From the NCBI GenBank assembly GCA_036703275.1, contig DATNPK010000076.1:124001-188000 (forward strand): a stretch of 64,000 nt of DNA, given 5' to 3'. The position numbers were made by a program, and so were the translations under genes. The DNA is from Coleofasciculaceae cyanobacterium (GTDB taxonomy: Bacteria > Cyanobacteriota > Cyanobacteriia > Cyanobacteriales > Xenococcaceae). Of the stretch, positions 1 through 9,062 are shown piece by piece. How positions within the stretch are numbered: the stretch's first letter is position 1; the number at the start of each line of letters is the position of its first letter. The notes below the pieces were generated by a model that had not been told where the DNA came from, searched no databases, and worked only from the letters and a program-made list of their open reading frames with translations.

Positions 1-1
1 A

Positions 2-1273
2 GCGATCGCCTCTGGGATTACGACGATGATCGGCGGCGGTACTGGCCCTGCTACGGGTACAAACGCAACCACCTGCACTCCTGGGGCGTGGAATATTTGG
101 CGGATGCTTCAGGCTGCGGATGCTTTTCCGATGAATCTGGGCTTTTTGGGTAAGGGTAATAGTGCTAAACCTGAAGGGCTAGTGGAACAGGTACAGGCAG
201 GTGCAATGGGGCTAAAGCTGCATGAAGATTGGGGAACAACCCCCAAGGCGATCGATACTTGCCTAAGTGTTGCCGATCGCTATGATGTTCAGGTAGCAAT
301 CCATACCGATACTCTTAATGAAGCGGGTTTTGTGGAAAATACGCTCGCTGCGTTTAAAGAGCGCGTAATTCATACCTATCATACTGAAGGCGCAGGTGGT
401 GGACATGCTCCTGATATTATTAAAGTCTGCGGTCAGAGTAATGTTTTACCTTCTTCGACTAATCCCACCCGTCCTTTTACCGTCAATACTTTAGAAGAAC
501 ACCTAGATATGCTGATGGTGTGTCATCACCTTGATAAAAGTATTCCCGAAGATGTAGCCTTTGCTGAATCTCGTATCCGCCAAGAAACCATTGCAGCAGA
601 AGACATTCTGCACGATTTAGGGGCATTTAGCATGATTTCTTCTGATTCTCAAGCAATGGGCAGAGTCGGAGAAACCATAATTCGCACCTGGCAAACCGCC
701 CACAAAATGAAGGTGCAACGGGGTGTCTTAGAATCTTCTAATCAAGAAAAAGCCGATAACTTTCGCGCTAAACGGTATATTGCTAAATACACGATTAACC
801 CTGCCATCACTCACGGTATTGCCAACCAGGTTGGTTCAATTGAGTCAGGGAAACTAGCAGATATCTGTCTCTGGAAACCAGCCATGTTTGGCGTAAAGCC
901 AGAGATTGTCATCAAAGGAGGCGCGATCGCCTATGCTCAAATGGGCGATCCAAATGCGAGTATTCCCACTCCCCAGCCTGTTTATATGCGTCCTATGTTT
1001 GGTAGTTATGGCGGTGCGAGGACGGCTACTTCCCTTTCCTTCGTGTCCCAAGCGGCTATACAGGCAGGCATCCCGGAACAGATTGGCTTACAGAAAAAAG
1101 CGATCGCTGTAAGCAATACTCGTAATTTAAGCAAGGCAGATATGAAGCTCAACGCTGCTTTACCTAATATCGAAGTCAATCCCGAAACCTATGAAGTGCG
1201 AGCCGATGGCGAGTTATTAACCTGCGAACCTGCTAAAGTTTTACCAATGACACAACGATATTTTTTATTTTAG
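2..1273 (+). CDS. ureC: Urease alpha subunit, 5'-truncated by window edge
   Basis: Catalytic subunit of the nickel urease, which hydrolyses urea to ammonia and carbamate in the cytoplasm. The reading frame is open from base 2, so the first roughly 145-150 residues of the usual ~570 lie outside the window. Visible active-site segments are GLKLHEDWG (carbamylated Lys that bridges the two nickels), the HTD segment, [15 protein letters not shown], the catalytic-flap MVCHHLD and SSDSQAMGR (nickel-ligand Asp). The C-terminus ends TQRYFLF, as is typical. No ureA, ureB or accessory genes are in view; they could be upstream of the window. A decayed second tail of a ureC homologue lies about 560 bp downstream. 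Confidence 0.97.
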   Translation, partial: AIASGITTMIGGGTGPATGTNATTCTPGAWNIWRMLQAADAFPMNLGFLGKGNSAKPEGLVEQVQAGAMGLKLHEDWGTTPKAIDTCLSVADRYDVQVAIHTDTLNEAGFVENTLAAFKERVIHTYHTEGAGGGHAPDIIKVCGQSNVLPSSTNPTRPFTVNTLEEHLDMLMVCHHLDKSIPEDVAFAESRIRQETIAAEDILHDLGAFSMISSDSQAMGRVGETIIRTWQTAHKMKVQRGVLESSNQEKADNFRAKRYIAKYTINPAITHGIANQVGSIESGKLADICLWKPAMFGVKPEIVIKGGAIAYAQMGDPNASIPTPQPVYMRPMFGSYGGARTATSLSFVSQAAIQAGIPEQIGLQKKAIAVSNTRNLSKADMKLNAALPNIEVNPETYEVRADGELLTCEPAKVLPMTQRYFLF

Positions 1274-1309
1274 ATATTTCTCGATTATTTACCCAGTTGA
1301 TTGTCAAAC

Positions 1310-1624
1310 TTAAGCTATACAATGAACTGAACTAACCCCCATTGCATCAGACAAATAGCATACCCCTCCATATTTGTTGAGAAGTAATTTTATTTGTTCT
1401 ACTATCACTTTGACTTTCTCTTAAGGACAATAACAAATTATAAACGCGTTACTTAACTTACTGCTGCCTAAATTGACATCATCAGATACAGTGCCGCGAT
1501 CGCTTTTACCAACCACATTATTGATGATGCTATAAACAGGAGCTTCCTCTTTTTCCAAGATTTTAACAACTTTGCTTACTTCTTGAGAGGTAATAATTAT
1601 TTCGATTCTACTAACTTGGTGCAT
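1310..1624 (-). pseudogene. sbtB: SbtB-like PII-family regulator broken by one in-frame stop
   Basis: Starts MHQVSRIEIIITSQEVSKVV and contains the GKSDRG segment that matches the T-loop region of cyanobacterial SbtB, the PII-like protein that binds the bicarbonate transporter SbtA. After residue 67 (…IICYCP) a TAA at 1421-1423 interrupts the frame. The same frame then continues EKVKVIVEQIKLLLNKYGG and VCYLSDAMGV to a second stop at 1310-1312, restoring the normal length of about 104 residues and the expected SbtB C-terminus. The break is therefore one nonsense codon (probably from CAA or GAA), not a frameshift. No sbtA is adjacent. It could be a young pseudogene, a sequencing error or a truncated form still in use; family assignment is by recognition only. 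Confidence 0.72.
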
Positions 1625-1833
1625 TTTTTACACTGCTAAACTCACTATATCTATATATCGTAAGCGGGAATGATCTTTGTATCTCTAAAAAAAGTCATCT
1701 GTCATGTTTTGAATTCAGACTAGTATTATGCTTCGAGAAATATACCCAGAATTTTCTGATTAACTTACTTTATCGGCAGTGCGATCACTCCTGCTTTGTT
1801 TCTCAAAATACGACAAACGCTGATATTCCTTAA

Positions 1834-1944
1834 AAGATTGATTTGCCCAAAAGAGAGATCTCTGTTGGCAATACTCGTAACTTGAGCAAAACCGATATGA
1901 AGCTTAACGATGTCTTGCTCAATGAAGAAACATTAATTATATAG
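1834..1944 (+). pseudogene. Remnant of the 3' part of a second ureC
   Basis: The translation KIDLPKREISVGNTRN followed by LSKTDMKLND aligns with residues near the end of the intact UreC in this window ([26 protein letters not shown]). Nucleotide differences are largely synonymous (AAT/AAC, TTA/TTG, CTC/CTT), so it derives from a diverged homologue rather than a fresh copy. The similarity fades after about 25 codons and a TAG follows at 1942-1944; the final ~30 residues of UreC are not present. Confidence 0.7.
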
Positions 1945-1981
1945 TGAGTTATATTCTATGCTTGCAAGAGAAGATATTGCC

Positions 1982-2207
1982 ATGAACAGTAAGTTTCAAT
2001 TTATGAATGTTCGCTATCAACTAGCTGGGGGAGGAATTACAGGAAAAATTTTAAATTTATATGTGAATGGGCAAAAAGTCACAAATTTTAAAACAATTGA
2101 CGATATTTTATGACGAAATGGGACAACAGGGATGGGAAATTCGTCCTTTAGGTATGGGACAAGGTGTTTACACTTATTTTGTTGTAATGCAGCGAGAGGT
2201 TAGTTGA
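1982..2207 (+). pseudogene. Small DUF4177-like gene with a frameshift
   Basis: An ATG at 1982 (alternative in-frame ATG at 1958) opens a frame that ends at TGA 2111-2113 after a short T run. Shifting frame at that T run gives YDEMGQQGWEIRPLGMGQG and then YTYFVVMQREVS to a stop at 2205-2207. The combined protein of about 74 residues has the G-W-E…Y-Y/F-F pattern of small DUF4177-type proteins of unknown function. The likely lesion is a one-base indel in the T run at 2106-2109. Either a recent pseudogene or a sequencing error. Confidence 0.5.
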
Positions 2208-2354
2208 AATGAACGATAAAAATTTCAAAGCTAAAAATATTGGGAAGACAAGCAAAAGCTCAATTGTGAAGAACTCGTTTGCCTAGTCTCGAATCAGAAA
2301 CTTTACCCTGATAATTAATTTGTTAGGTGTTGACAATGATTTTCAGCCCCCTAA

Positions 2355-2370
2355 CCCCCAAGCTTGGGGG
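2355..2370. repeat. Perfect 16-bp palindrome (CCCCC-AAGCTT-GGGGG)
   Basis: Five C, AAGCTT, five G form a self-complementary hairpin between the broken small gene and the end of the minus-strand Fe-S fusion gene. It resembles short palindromic repeats common between cyanobacterial genes and could stop transcription from the minus strand, although no T run follows. Confidence 0.45.
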
Positions 2371-2417
2371 AATTAGCTCAGGATTTTAGCCTAGACGTGG
2401 TACTATCTGCTGTTCGA

Positions 2418-4946
2418 TTAAAAGCCGACAATTACCTGCCACATACCAAAACCTAAAAAAGCGATCGCACCTAGCTGCGGTAGTAAATATTTAAACTGCT
2501 GACGAGCAATCTTTTGGGTTAATAAGATAGACAACAACACACCAATGATCAAAGAAGTTCCTTGCAAAAAAGCAATTACTGCGGGATGAGCTACGAGTAG
2601 AGGAAGATTTGCGCCGTTTAAACCAAAGGTTGCCATGGTTACGGGAAGTACTCTCCCGCCTTCTGCTAAACCAAGACGGAGATAGTGAGCTAAGTTGCCT
2701 GCCAACACTAAAGGTAAATAACCATAAGCTACTTCAATAAACTTGCGGGGTCTGTATTTACGATTTAGTTTACCTATAAGTTTATTTATGGCTTGAGCTA
2801 TGAGCGGTACGATCGCCGGCATACTTAAAACCAGAATAGATACTAAAGCGTGGTTGCTAAATCGATCTAGGTGCAGATCTAAACCCAGCCGAATTGATAT
2901 TTCTGGCAAACGATGCAAAAAGACAACGTTTAACAATAAAAATAACAACGCCACTTCATAGCTATGGGGAGTATGGGTTGTCCATAGTTCAATTCCAGGG
3001 GGACGTAAATTAAACTCAACTGAGCGATGGGGACAGGCTTTAAGACAGGTCATGCACAAAACACAATCTCGATTGTCGGTTAATTGTGCAGGATGGGAAT
3101 AAAGAGGACAGCCGTTAGTTTCTTGTCCTTCTCCTTTAGCAGGACCGCCTTTATAACATTGGTAGGTGGTACATTCTGCCGAGCAAGTTCCCTGTTGCGC
3201 TCGTAATTCCGTCATGGAAAGTTTGGCAAACAACCCATTCATGCCCCCAATGGGACAAAGATAACGACACCAAAAGCGACGTTCAAAGATAGCTGAAAAG
3301 ATCATTGCCCCTGCGGTAATCAGCAATAGTAAACAAGCCGACAGATAAGCGGTATTTTCCAGATTCCACAGTTCTTCCCAAAGTAAGATGAGAGCAAATA
3401 AACCAAACAAAAACCAGCCACCCCATTTTTCGGCATGATGTCTAGGCCATTTCTTAAGTTGTCTAGGAAACAAGATTAAAGATAGCTTTTGGGTAATTTC
3501 GCCGTAGATCATAAAGGGGCATACCGCGCACCACAGTCTGCCAACGAAAGGAAATCCAATTAAGATTAATGGCCACCACCATGCCCAAAATAAGTTAAGC
3601 GCAAAGTTCTCCTGACGGTTTTGGGGAGCGATGAAAAGCACTAAAACAATGAAGGCAAAAAAGCTCAAGGTAAAGCCATAATTGATCCTGTCAGGAAACC
3701 AATCACTCCGCAGAAAATAGCGCAGCTGAGGATATCTATTGAGCAGATTCAGCCGATACTGTTTCTTTTTACTTTGGGACTGCCAAACAACTTCTTCGGT
3801 AATATCATCACAGCCTTGTAGTTGGGTCAAAGCTCGCTCAATAATGCTTTCTAGTTCCCGCAGGTTATTGGGAAAATCATAAGTCTGGAGATTTCTAATT
3901 GCTTCGGGGGTAATTTGGGTTTTTCTCAGACATTTATCACGCCCAACAAGATTAAGATAATAGTTAATTTGTTCATCTAAATCTGTTTTACGCACTCTTA
4001 ATGGCGGGACTTTTATTAGGCTATCCACCACAGAATCGATCGCCGCGATCGCTTGCTCAGAAATGAGAATTATTCGGGCTTGAGATCTTTGAGGTGTGTC
4101 AGCTTCTCCTCCTGGACGGATAATTGGCGTATATTGATGAGTCTTAATTAGCTCAGCGATCGCGGGAATTAATTCTTTTGCTAAGAGGTGAATGTTATTG
4201 AGAACCAAAGTACCCCCCTGGAGACTGGCAATTAACCCTGGTTTGCCGCCACTGCGACCAAATAATTCGGCACCACTAGTCTGTAGTTTAGAACAGTCAA
4301 TTTTAATAATCGGTTGGCGACGATTAGCAGAGCCAAAGTGAATTAAAGTTGCCAGGTTATCTTTTTCTAATCCTGGTTCTCCAAAAATCAAGACCGACTC
4401 TCTGGTTTGCGCAGCCTGTTTGATTTGCGATCGCAATCTGGTTGCATAGCGACTTTTACCAATAACTCCTCGTCTAGCTTTGCTAACTAAATAAGGTCTT
4501 AAAGTTACCTGACGTTCTTGTTCAAATAATAATTGCTCTGATAATTCTTTGACTTCTGTAGCTAACTGTTGGGAAAAAGTTTGAGTTATTTCCGGATGTT
4601 GCTGAACAATATTGCTAAACTGGGAACTCTCAATAAACCAAACTTGTGTTTCGGTGATAGTTTCAACCTGATATTGCGTCGGTTGATTTAGTAATAAAGC
4701 ATATAAATTTAGTACTGTTCCCGATAGCAAACTACTTTGACTTGATTCTAATTGACTATTACTAGCTAATTTTCCTACTTGAATAATATACAAACCATCG
4801 GGTTCAGTATTTTCATTAACCAGAGTTTGATTAGCACCAATAGTCTGTGCAGTTAGGTTAGCTGCAATTTCGGTTAAAATTTCGGTTGATAGATTGCCCA
4901 GACAAGTTTCTTGTTGAAGGAATGATACTAGATCGGGTAAATTCAT
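2418..4946 (-). CDS. cNMP-like / AAA+ (sigma-54-activator-like) / 4Fe-4S membrane fusion protein
   Basis: 842 residues in three blocks. Residues ~1-150 have a cyclic-nucleotide-binding fold pattern (DGLYIIQVGKL) without a clear phosphate-binding cassette Arg. Residues ~160-385 resemble the AAA+ domain of NtrC-type activators, including the C-terminal PNNLRELESIIERAL segment, but Walker A reads GEPGLEKD (189-196), Walker B reads LVLNNIH (N250 N251 instead of DE), and the GAFTGA loop is missing. Residues ~415-842 form a polytopic NapH/NosR-like module with WCAVCP, FWCRYLCP and the ferredoxin motif CVLCMTCLKACP, plus an extra Cys cluster CSAECTTYQCYKGG. It probably moves electrons through or at a membrane; the N-terminal blocks look like a sensor or scaffold. 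It is the only gene of its unit, with no partner nearby. Related fusions are annotated in other cyanobacteria, but no function is assigned here. Confidence 0.8.
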   Translation of the reverse strand: MNLPDLVSFLQQETCLGNLSTEILTEIAANLTAQTIGANQTLVNENTEPDGLYIIQVGKLASNSQLESSQSSLLSGTVLNLYALLLNQPTQYQVETITETQVWFIESSQFSNIVQQHPEITQTFSQQLATEVKELSEQLLFEQERQVTLRPYLVSKARRGVIGKSRYATRLRSQIKQAAQTRESVLIFGEPGLEKDNLATLIHFGSANRRQPIIKIDCSKLQTSGAELFGRSGGKPGLIASLQGGTLVLNNIHLLAKELIPAIAELIKTHQYTPIIRPGGEADTPQRSQARIILISEQAIAAIDSVVDSLIKVPPLRVRKTDLDEQINYYLNLVGRDKCLRKTQITPEAIRNLQTYDFPNNLRELESIIERALTQLQGCDDITEEVVWQSQSKKKQYRLNLLNRYPQLRYFLRSDWFPDRINYGFTLSFFAFIVLVLFIAPQNRQENFALNLFWAWWWPLILIGFPFVGRLWCAVCPFMIYGEITQKLSLILFPRQLKKWPRHHAEKWGGWFLFGLFALILLWEELWNLENTAYLSACLLLLITAGAMIFSAIFERRFWCRYLCPIGGMNGLFAKLSMTELRAQQGTCSAECTTYQCYKGGPAKGEGQETNGCPLYSHPAQLTDNRDCVLCMTCLKACPHRSVEFNLRPPGIELWTTHTPHSYEVALLFLLLNVVFLHRLPEISIRLGLDLHLDRFSNHALVSILVLSMPAIVPLIAQAINKLIGKLNRKYRPRKFIEVAYGYLPLVLAGNLAHYLRLGLAEGGRVLPVTMATFGLNGANLPLLVAHPAVIAFLQGTSLIIGVLLSILLTQKIARQQFKYLLPQLGAIAFLGFGMWQVIVGF

Positions 4947-5019
4947 ACAGTAATCCTCAACTTAATTACTTACACTTTATCAAGCTTAGGTTATCTGTGA
5001 AGCTAGCACCTTGAGATTG

Positions 5020-5051
5020 AAAAAGCGATCGCCTTGAATATTGCGATCGCT
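5020..5051 (-). terminator. Intrinsic terminator of ychF built from two HIP1 octamers
   Basis: On the minus strand AGCGATCGC, a 10-nt loop, GCGATCGCT and then a T run lie 41 bp after the ychF stop. Both arms are copies of the HIP1 palindrome. Confidence 0.7.
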
Positions 5052-5091
5052 CTAGTTTAAATTAATTATTATTAGAGACGGCAGATCGTAA

Positions 5092-6183
5092 TTAACCACC
5101 AATGCGAAATTCAATTACATCACCTTCTTGGACAACATAATCTTTACCCTCTAGCCTCAGTAAACCTTTTTCTTTGGCTGCATTCTTAGAGCCTGTTTGG
5201 ATTAAATCTTGGTAGCTAATAGTTTCAGCCTTGATAAATTTCTTCTCAAAATCGGTATGAATTACGGCTGCCGCTTGGGGTGCTTTAGTTCCTGCAACAA
5301 TTGTCCAGGCGCGGGTTTCTTGCTCTCCTGTTGTGAGATAGGTACGCAATCCTAATAGCTCATAAGTAGCGCTAATTAAAGATTTTAAACCGCCTTCTTC
5401 TACCCCTAAGGCTTCGAGGAAATCTTTAGTCTCCTCCGGAGAAAGTTCAATTAATTCTGACTCTACTTGCGCCGAGACAACGACTACTTTAGCAGCTTCA
5501 TCATGGGTAAACTGGCGAACTTCTTCTACCCATTTATTGCCACTTGCCAAGTCATCCTCAGAAACATTAGTTGCATAAATAATCGGTTTATTAGTTAATA
5601 ATCCGAGCTGCTTGATCGTTAGTAGCTCGTCTTCGGATAAATCCATACTGCGGACAGATTTACCATCGTTTAGAACCTCACTAATTCTGGTTAATAATTC
5701 TACTTCTGCTTGGGCATTTTGGTCATTTTTTGCCTGTTTCCGTAACCTGGTAATCCGTTTCTCTACCTGAGCCAGATCTGCTAAAATCAACTCCAAATTA
5801 ATTATTTCAATGTCCCTGACTGGATCTACAGAACCAGCAACATGAATAATATCGTCATCTTCAAAACAACGTACCATGTGGACAATGGCATCAACTTCGC
5901 GGATATTAGCGAGAAACTGATTGCCTAACCCTTCCCCTTTACTTGCACCCTTAACTAAACCGGCAATATCGACAAACTCGATTCTGGTAGGGACTAGCTT
6001 TTGAGAACTAGAGAGTTTAGAAAGCACCTCCAGGCGAGCATCTGGAACGGATACTACCCCGACGTTAGGTTCAATAGTACAAAAAGGGAAATTAGCTGCA
6101 TCTGCCTTGGCATTAGCGACCAAGGCATTAAACATGGTAGATTTACCGACGTTGGGTAATCCGACGATTCCTGCTCTTAACAT
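5092..6183 (-). CDS. ychF: YchF/OLA1-type ribosome-associated ATPase
   Basis: 363 residues, the normal family length. The N-terminus has the P-loop GLPNVGKST and the switch region VDIAGLVKGASKGEGLGNQFL. The C-terminal TGS-like domain ends with EGDVIEFRIGG. YchF is an Obg-related P-loop protein that prefers ATP, binds ribosomes and modulates stress and translation. It lies 24 bp downstream of the response regulator gene on the same strand, so the two may be co-transcribed, ending at the hairpin at 5020-5051. Confidence 0.97.
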   Translation of the reverse strand: MLRAGIVGLPNVGKSTMFNALVANAKADAANFPFCTIEPNVGVVSVPDARLEVLSKLSSSQKLVPTRIEFVDIAGLVKGASKGEGLGNQFLANIREVDAIVHMVRCFEDDDIIHVAGSVDPVRDIEIINLELILADLAQVEKRITRLRKQAKNDQNAQAEVELLTRISEVLNDGKSVRSMDLSEDELLTIKQLGLLTNKPIIYATNVSEDDLASGNKWVEEVRQFTHDEAAKVVVVSAQVESELIELSPEETKDFLEALGVEEGGLKSLISATYELLGLRTYLTTGEQETRAWTIVAGTKAPQAAAVIHTDFEKKFIKAETISYQDLIQTGSKNAAKEKGLLRLEGKDYVVQEGDVIEFRIGG

Positions 6184-6207
6184 GACTGCTTGTATTGACT
6201 TCTAGGT

Positions 6208-6960
6208 TCAGTCTGCCAATTTTACTGCATTAGAACTAGATAACTCAAACATATAGCCTCTACCCCAAACAGTTTTAATAAATTCTCCATGGACATCACC
6301 AACTTTTTTACGAATGCGACCAACGTGAATATCTACCTTGCGATCGTCTCCCTCATAGCCATTATTATTCCAAATTGCCGCGATTAGTTCTGCTCGATCC
6401 CAGACTCGATTAGGATTATTAGCTAAAAAATAAAGTAAATCAAATTCTAATGCTGTTAGAGAAATAATACGATTATTTAAAATAACTTCGCGACGATAAA
6501 AATCAATTGTCAGATTGTCTAAAAAGATAGATTTTTTACTGATACTAGAAGGGATATTATTACTTCCTCTTCTAAACAAAGCTTCAATTCTTGCCTTAAG
6601 AATTTGTAAATCAAATGGTTTGGTAATGTAGTCGTCTGCTCCTTTGGAAAAAGCTTCCAAAATGTAGCTATTATCAGACATAGAGCTTAGCATGATGACC
6701 ATTACGTTAGTTTGGCGCATTTCTTGACAAAGATTTAATCCTGTATCGTCTGGTAAATTTACATCTAGAATTACTAAATCTGGCTGAAAGCTTCTAAACT
6801 TTTGTCTAGCTGTGGTGCAATCAGAAGCAACTTCAGTTTGATAGTTATTATAGGAAAGAAACCGATCAATTAAATGATGTAATGTTTGATCGTCATCGAC
6901 AATCATAATTTTTTTTTTGTCACTTTCTATAACGCTGGAGTAATTATTTAATAAATACAC
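6208..6960 (-). CDS. OmpR/PhoB-family response regulator
   Basis: 250 residues. Receiver domain at ~18-130: acidic pocket IVDDD, phospho-acceptor Asp in VILDVNLPDD, conserved Lys in DDYITKPFD. Winged-helix DNA-binding domain at ~150-240 (LTALEFDLLYFLANNPNRVW, RKVDIHVGRIRKKVG, VWGRGYMF). It is a transcription factor whose cognate kinase is not adjacent. The annotated ATG gives an N-terminal extension before the receiver; a start at IMIVDDD is possible. The upstream inverted repeat at 7071-7110 may be part of its own control. Confidence 0.93.
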   Translation of the reverse strand: MYLLNNYSSVIESDKKKIMIVDDDQTLHHLIDRFLSYNNYQTEVASDCTTARQKFRSFQPDLVILDVNLPDDTGLNLCQEMRQTNVMVIMLSSMSDNSYILEAFSKGADDYITKPFDLQILKARIEALFRRGSNNIPSSISKKSIFLDNLTIDFYRREVILNNRIISLTALEFDLLYFLANNPNRVWDRAELIAAIWNNNGYEGDDRKVDIHVGRIRKKVGDVHGEFIKTVWGRGYMFELSSSNAVKLAD

Positions 6961-7070
6961 TATAAGTACTTTTTATATTATTGATTTAGGGCTCTCAAAC
7001 CATATCAGAATAATTACTGAGAAAGCGATAGCAGTATCTTGTTTTTACTTAATCTTTATCTAAAAAATAG

Positions 7071-7110
7071 TTTGTATAAAGTTATTATTAATTTACTAGC
7101 TTTATACAAA
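7071..7110. promoter_or_regulatory. 11-bp inverted repeat upstream of response regulator
   Basis: TTTGTATAAAG (7071-7081) and CTTTATACAAA (7100-7110) are exact reverse complements separated by 18 bp, about 110 bp upstream of the response regulator ATG. The symmetry suits an operator for a dimeric protein, or an RNA hairpin in the leader. No known box was recognised. Confidence 0.4.
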
Positions 7111-7235
7111 AATTAAATAATTAAATAATTTTAAAAACATATGGATTTGAAAAAAGTTGTAAGCGATTGGCTACGCCAGCGCAGAGCGCATCGCTTCTTA
7201 GAGTTACTGAAAAATATCTCAAAAGCGCGTGGGCT

Positions 7236-7256
7236 ATGGTCGGGTTTCCCGACCAT
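7236..7256. repeat. Perfect hairpin ATGGTCGGG-TTT-CCCGACCAT
   Basis: Nine-bp arms with a 3-nt loop. No T run follows on either strand, so it is more likely a small dispersed palindromic repeat than a terminator. Confidence 0.4.
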
Positions 7257-7462
7257 GTAGAACCACGAATATACGCTAATAGCTAATAGCTGAAAGCTAA
7301 AAATCGATTAGACAAACAACGTAGTGTCTTAACTTGTCAGAGTTGATGATGAAATAATAGAGAAACGCGCAGCACAACAGAATTATGCAGCAGCTGCGAT
7401 CGTGCTGGGAACTAGATCTTGATTTTCCAAGATCAATAAAATATTTTAGATACTAAATGTAA

Positions 7463-8923
7463 ATGAGCGATAATTGGACAAAAACGCCTTTATTACAAGC
7501 TTTAAGAAAATCTGCTCAGAAATCTCAGGCGGCATTTTACGCTCCAGGACATAAGCAAGGAAAAGGAGTCAATCAGGTTATTAAAGATTTGATTGGTAAT
7601 GCCGTATTTAAAGCCGATCTGCCAGAATTACCAGAATTAGATAATTTGTTTGCTCCAGAAGGGGTAATAGAAGAAGCACAGCAGTTAGCTGCAATGACTT
7701 TTGGTGCGGAAAAAACTTGGTTTTTGATTAATGGTTCAACTTGTGGCGTAATGGCAGCGATTTTGGCTACTTGTAGCATGGGGGACAAAATAATTTTACC
7801 CAGGAATATTCATCAATCGGCGATCGCTGGTTTAATTTTGTCTGGAGCAATACCGATCTATATCAATCCAGAATACGATGCTCAAGCAGGATTAGCCCAT
7901 AACGTAACTCCAGAGACGGTAGAACAATCGTTACTTCAACATCCCGACACCAAAGCCGTAATGATGCTGCACCCAACCTATCAGGGAGTATGTAGCGATT
8001 TAAAGGCAATCGCCGAAATTACCCACCGATATAATATTCCACTGTTGGTAGACGAAGCTCACGGCGCACACTTTGCTTTTCATGATGATTTACCTCCTTC
8101 GGCAATGAGCTTGGGGGCAGATTTGACGGTACAGTCTACTCATAAAACCTTAAGTGCCATGACTCAGGCATCAATGCTACATATTCAAGGAACAAGAGTT
8201 TGTCGTCAGCGGATTAATAAAGCTTTGCAGTTAGTTCAATCTACAAGCCCTAGTTATCTTCTTCTCGCTTCCCTAGATGCTGCCAGACAGCAAATGGCAA
8301 CTCAAGGCAAAGAATTAATGAGTCAAGCAATCGCTTTCTCCACCGAAGCCAAGGATAAAATTGCTGAGATGACCAATTTATCTGTATTGACATCAAAAAT
8401 ACAGCCAGGCTGCCAACACTTTGACATAACTAGACTAACCCTTAACCTATCCAAATTAGGTATAACAGGCTTTGAGGCTGACAAAATATTACACGAACAG
8501 CTAGGAGTTACCTGCGAACTTCCTTTACCGCAGCACCTCACCTTTATTATCTCCCTGGGTAATATTGCTGAAGATATTAAAAAACTGATTCAAGCCTGTG
8601 AAACTTTATCTCAATCAGTCACTTCTGAAATTATTTCCTTCCCGATTATTCTTCCCGCTCAATCATCTTTAATCTTTCATCCCTTGGAGGTTTCACCCAG
8701 AGAAGCTTATTTTGCTAATACTGAAACTATATCAATTAGTGAAGCCAGCGATCGCCTGTGTGGGGAGTTAATTTGTCCTTATCCTCCAGGTATTCCTCTA
8801 TTAATGCCTGGAGAAATTATTACGAGCGAGGCAATTGACTATTTACAACAAGTTTTGGCAGCGGGGGGAACTATCACAGGGTGTAACGATCCCACTCTCC
8901 AAACCTTACAAATTTTTAAATAG
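7463..8923 (+). CDS. Orn/Lys/Arg decarboxylase-family PLP enzyme
   Basis: 486 residues of the fold-type I aminotransferase superfamily, in the short form of the Orn/Lys/Arg decarboxylase family (no N-terminal wing domain). Starts with FYAPGHKQGKG, typical of the family. The PLP site is visible as LVDEAHGAHF and STHKTLSAMTQASM (Schiff-base Lys in STHK). The C-terminal domain carries CPYPPGIPLLMPGE. It should decarboxylate a basic amino acid (lysine, arginine or ornithine) in polyamine metabolism; the substrate cannot be read from sequence. ATG chosen as the first in-frame start. cbiT follows after 139 bp on the same strand. Confidence 0.9.
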   Translation: MSDNWTKTPLLQALRKSAQKSQAAFYAPGHKQGKGVNQVIKDLIGNAVFKADLPELPELDNLFAPEGVIEEAQQLAAMTFGAEKTWFLINGSTCGVMAAILATCSMGDKIILPRNIHQSAIAGLILSGAIPIYINPEYDAQAGLAHNVTPETVEQSLLQHPDTKAVMMLHPTYQGVCSDLKAIAEITHRYNIPLLVDEAHGAHFAFHDDLPPSAMSLGADLTVQSTHKTLSAMTQASMLHIQGTRVCRQRINKALQLVQSTSPSYLLLASLDAARQQMATQGKELMSQAIAFSTEAKDKIAEMTNLSVLTSKIQPGCQHFDITRLTLNLSKLGITGFEADKILHEQLGVTCELPLPQHLTFIISLGNIAEDIKKLIQACETLSQSVTSEIISFPIILPAQSSLIFHPLEVSPREAYFANTETISISEASDRLCGELICPYPPGIPLLMPGEIITSEAIDYLQQVLAAGGTITGCNDPTLQTLQIFK

Positions 8924-9062
8924 CTGAATCAACTAACCAGTAAAACCTAGCTCATTCAAGGTACAAAATTAAAAGTAATATTGTTCTTAGTCATTAGCTT
9001 CGGTATTTAAGATCTAGATTCGGCAACGCTATAAATAACCAATAATCAATAACAATTTTATT

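Larger units (their letters stand above)
6961..7462. other. 500-bp AT-rich intergenic region between divergent genes
   Basis: Lies between the minus-strand response regulator and the plus-strand decarboxylase, so it must hold both promoters. It contains an inverted repeat (7071-7110), a 9-bp-stem hairpin (7236-7256), AGCTAATAGCT-type repeats near 7272-7300, and a GATCTTG/CAAGATC hairpin just upstream of the decarboxylase start. No gene was found in it. Confidence 0.6.

Noticed and set aside
2210-2286. 25-codon frame beginning MNDKNFKAK
   Set aside because: Too short and without conservation evidence; it overlaps no recognisable signal.
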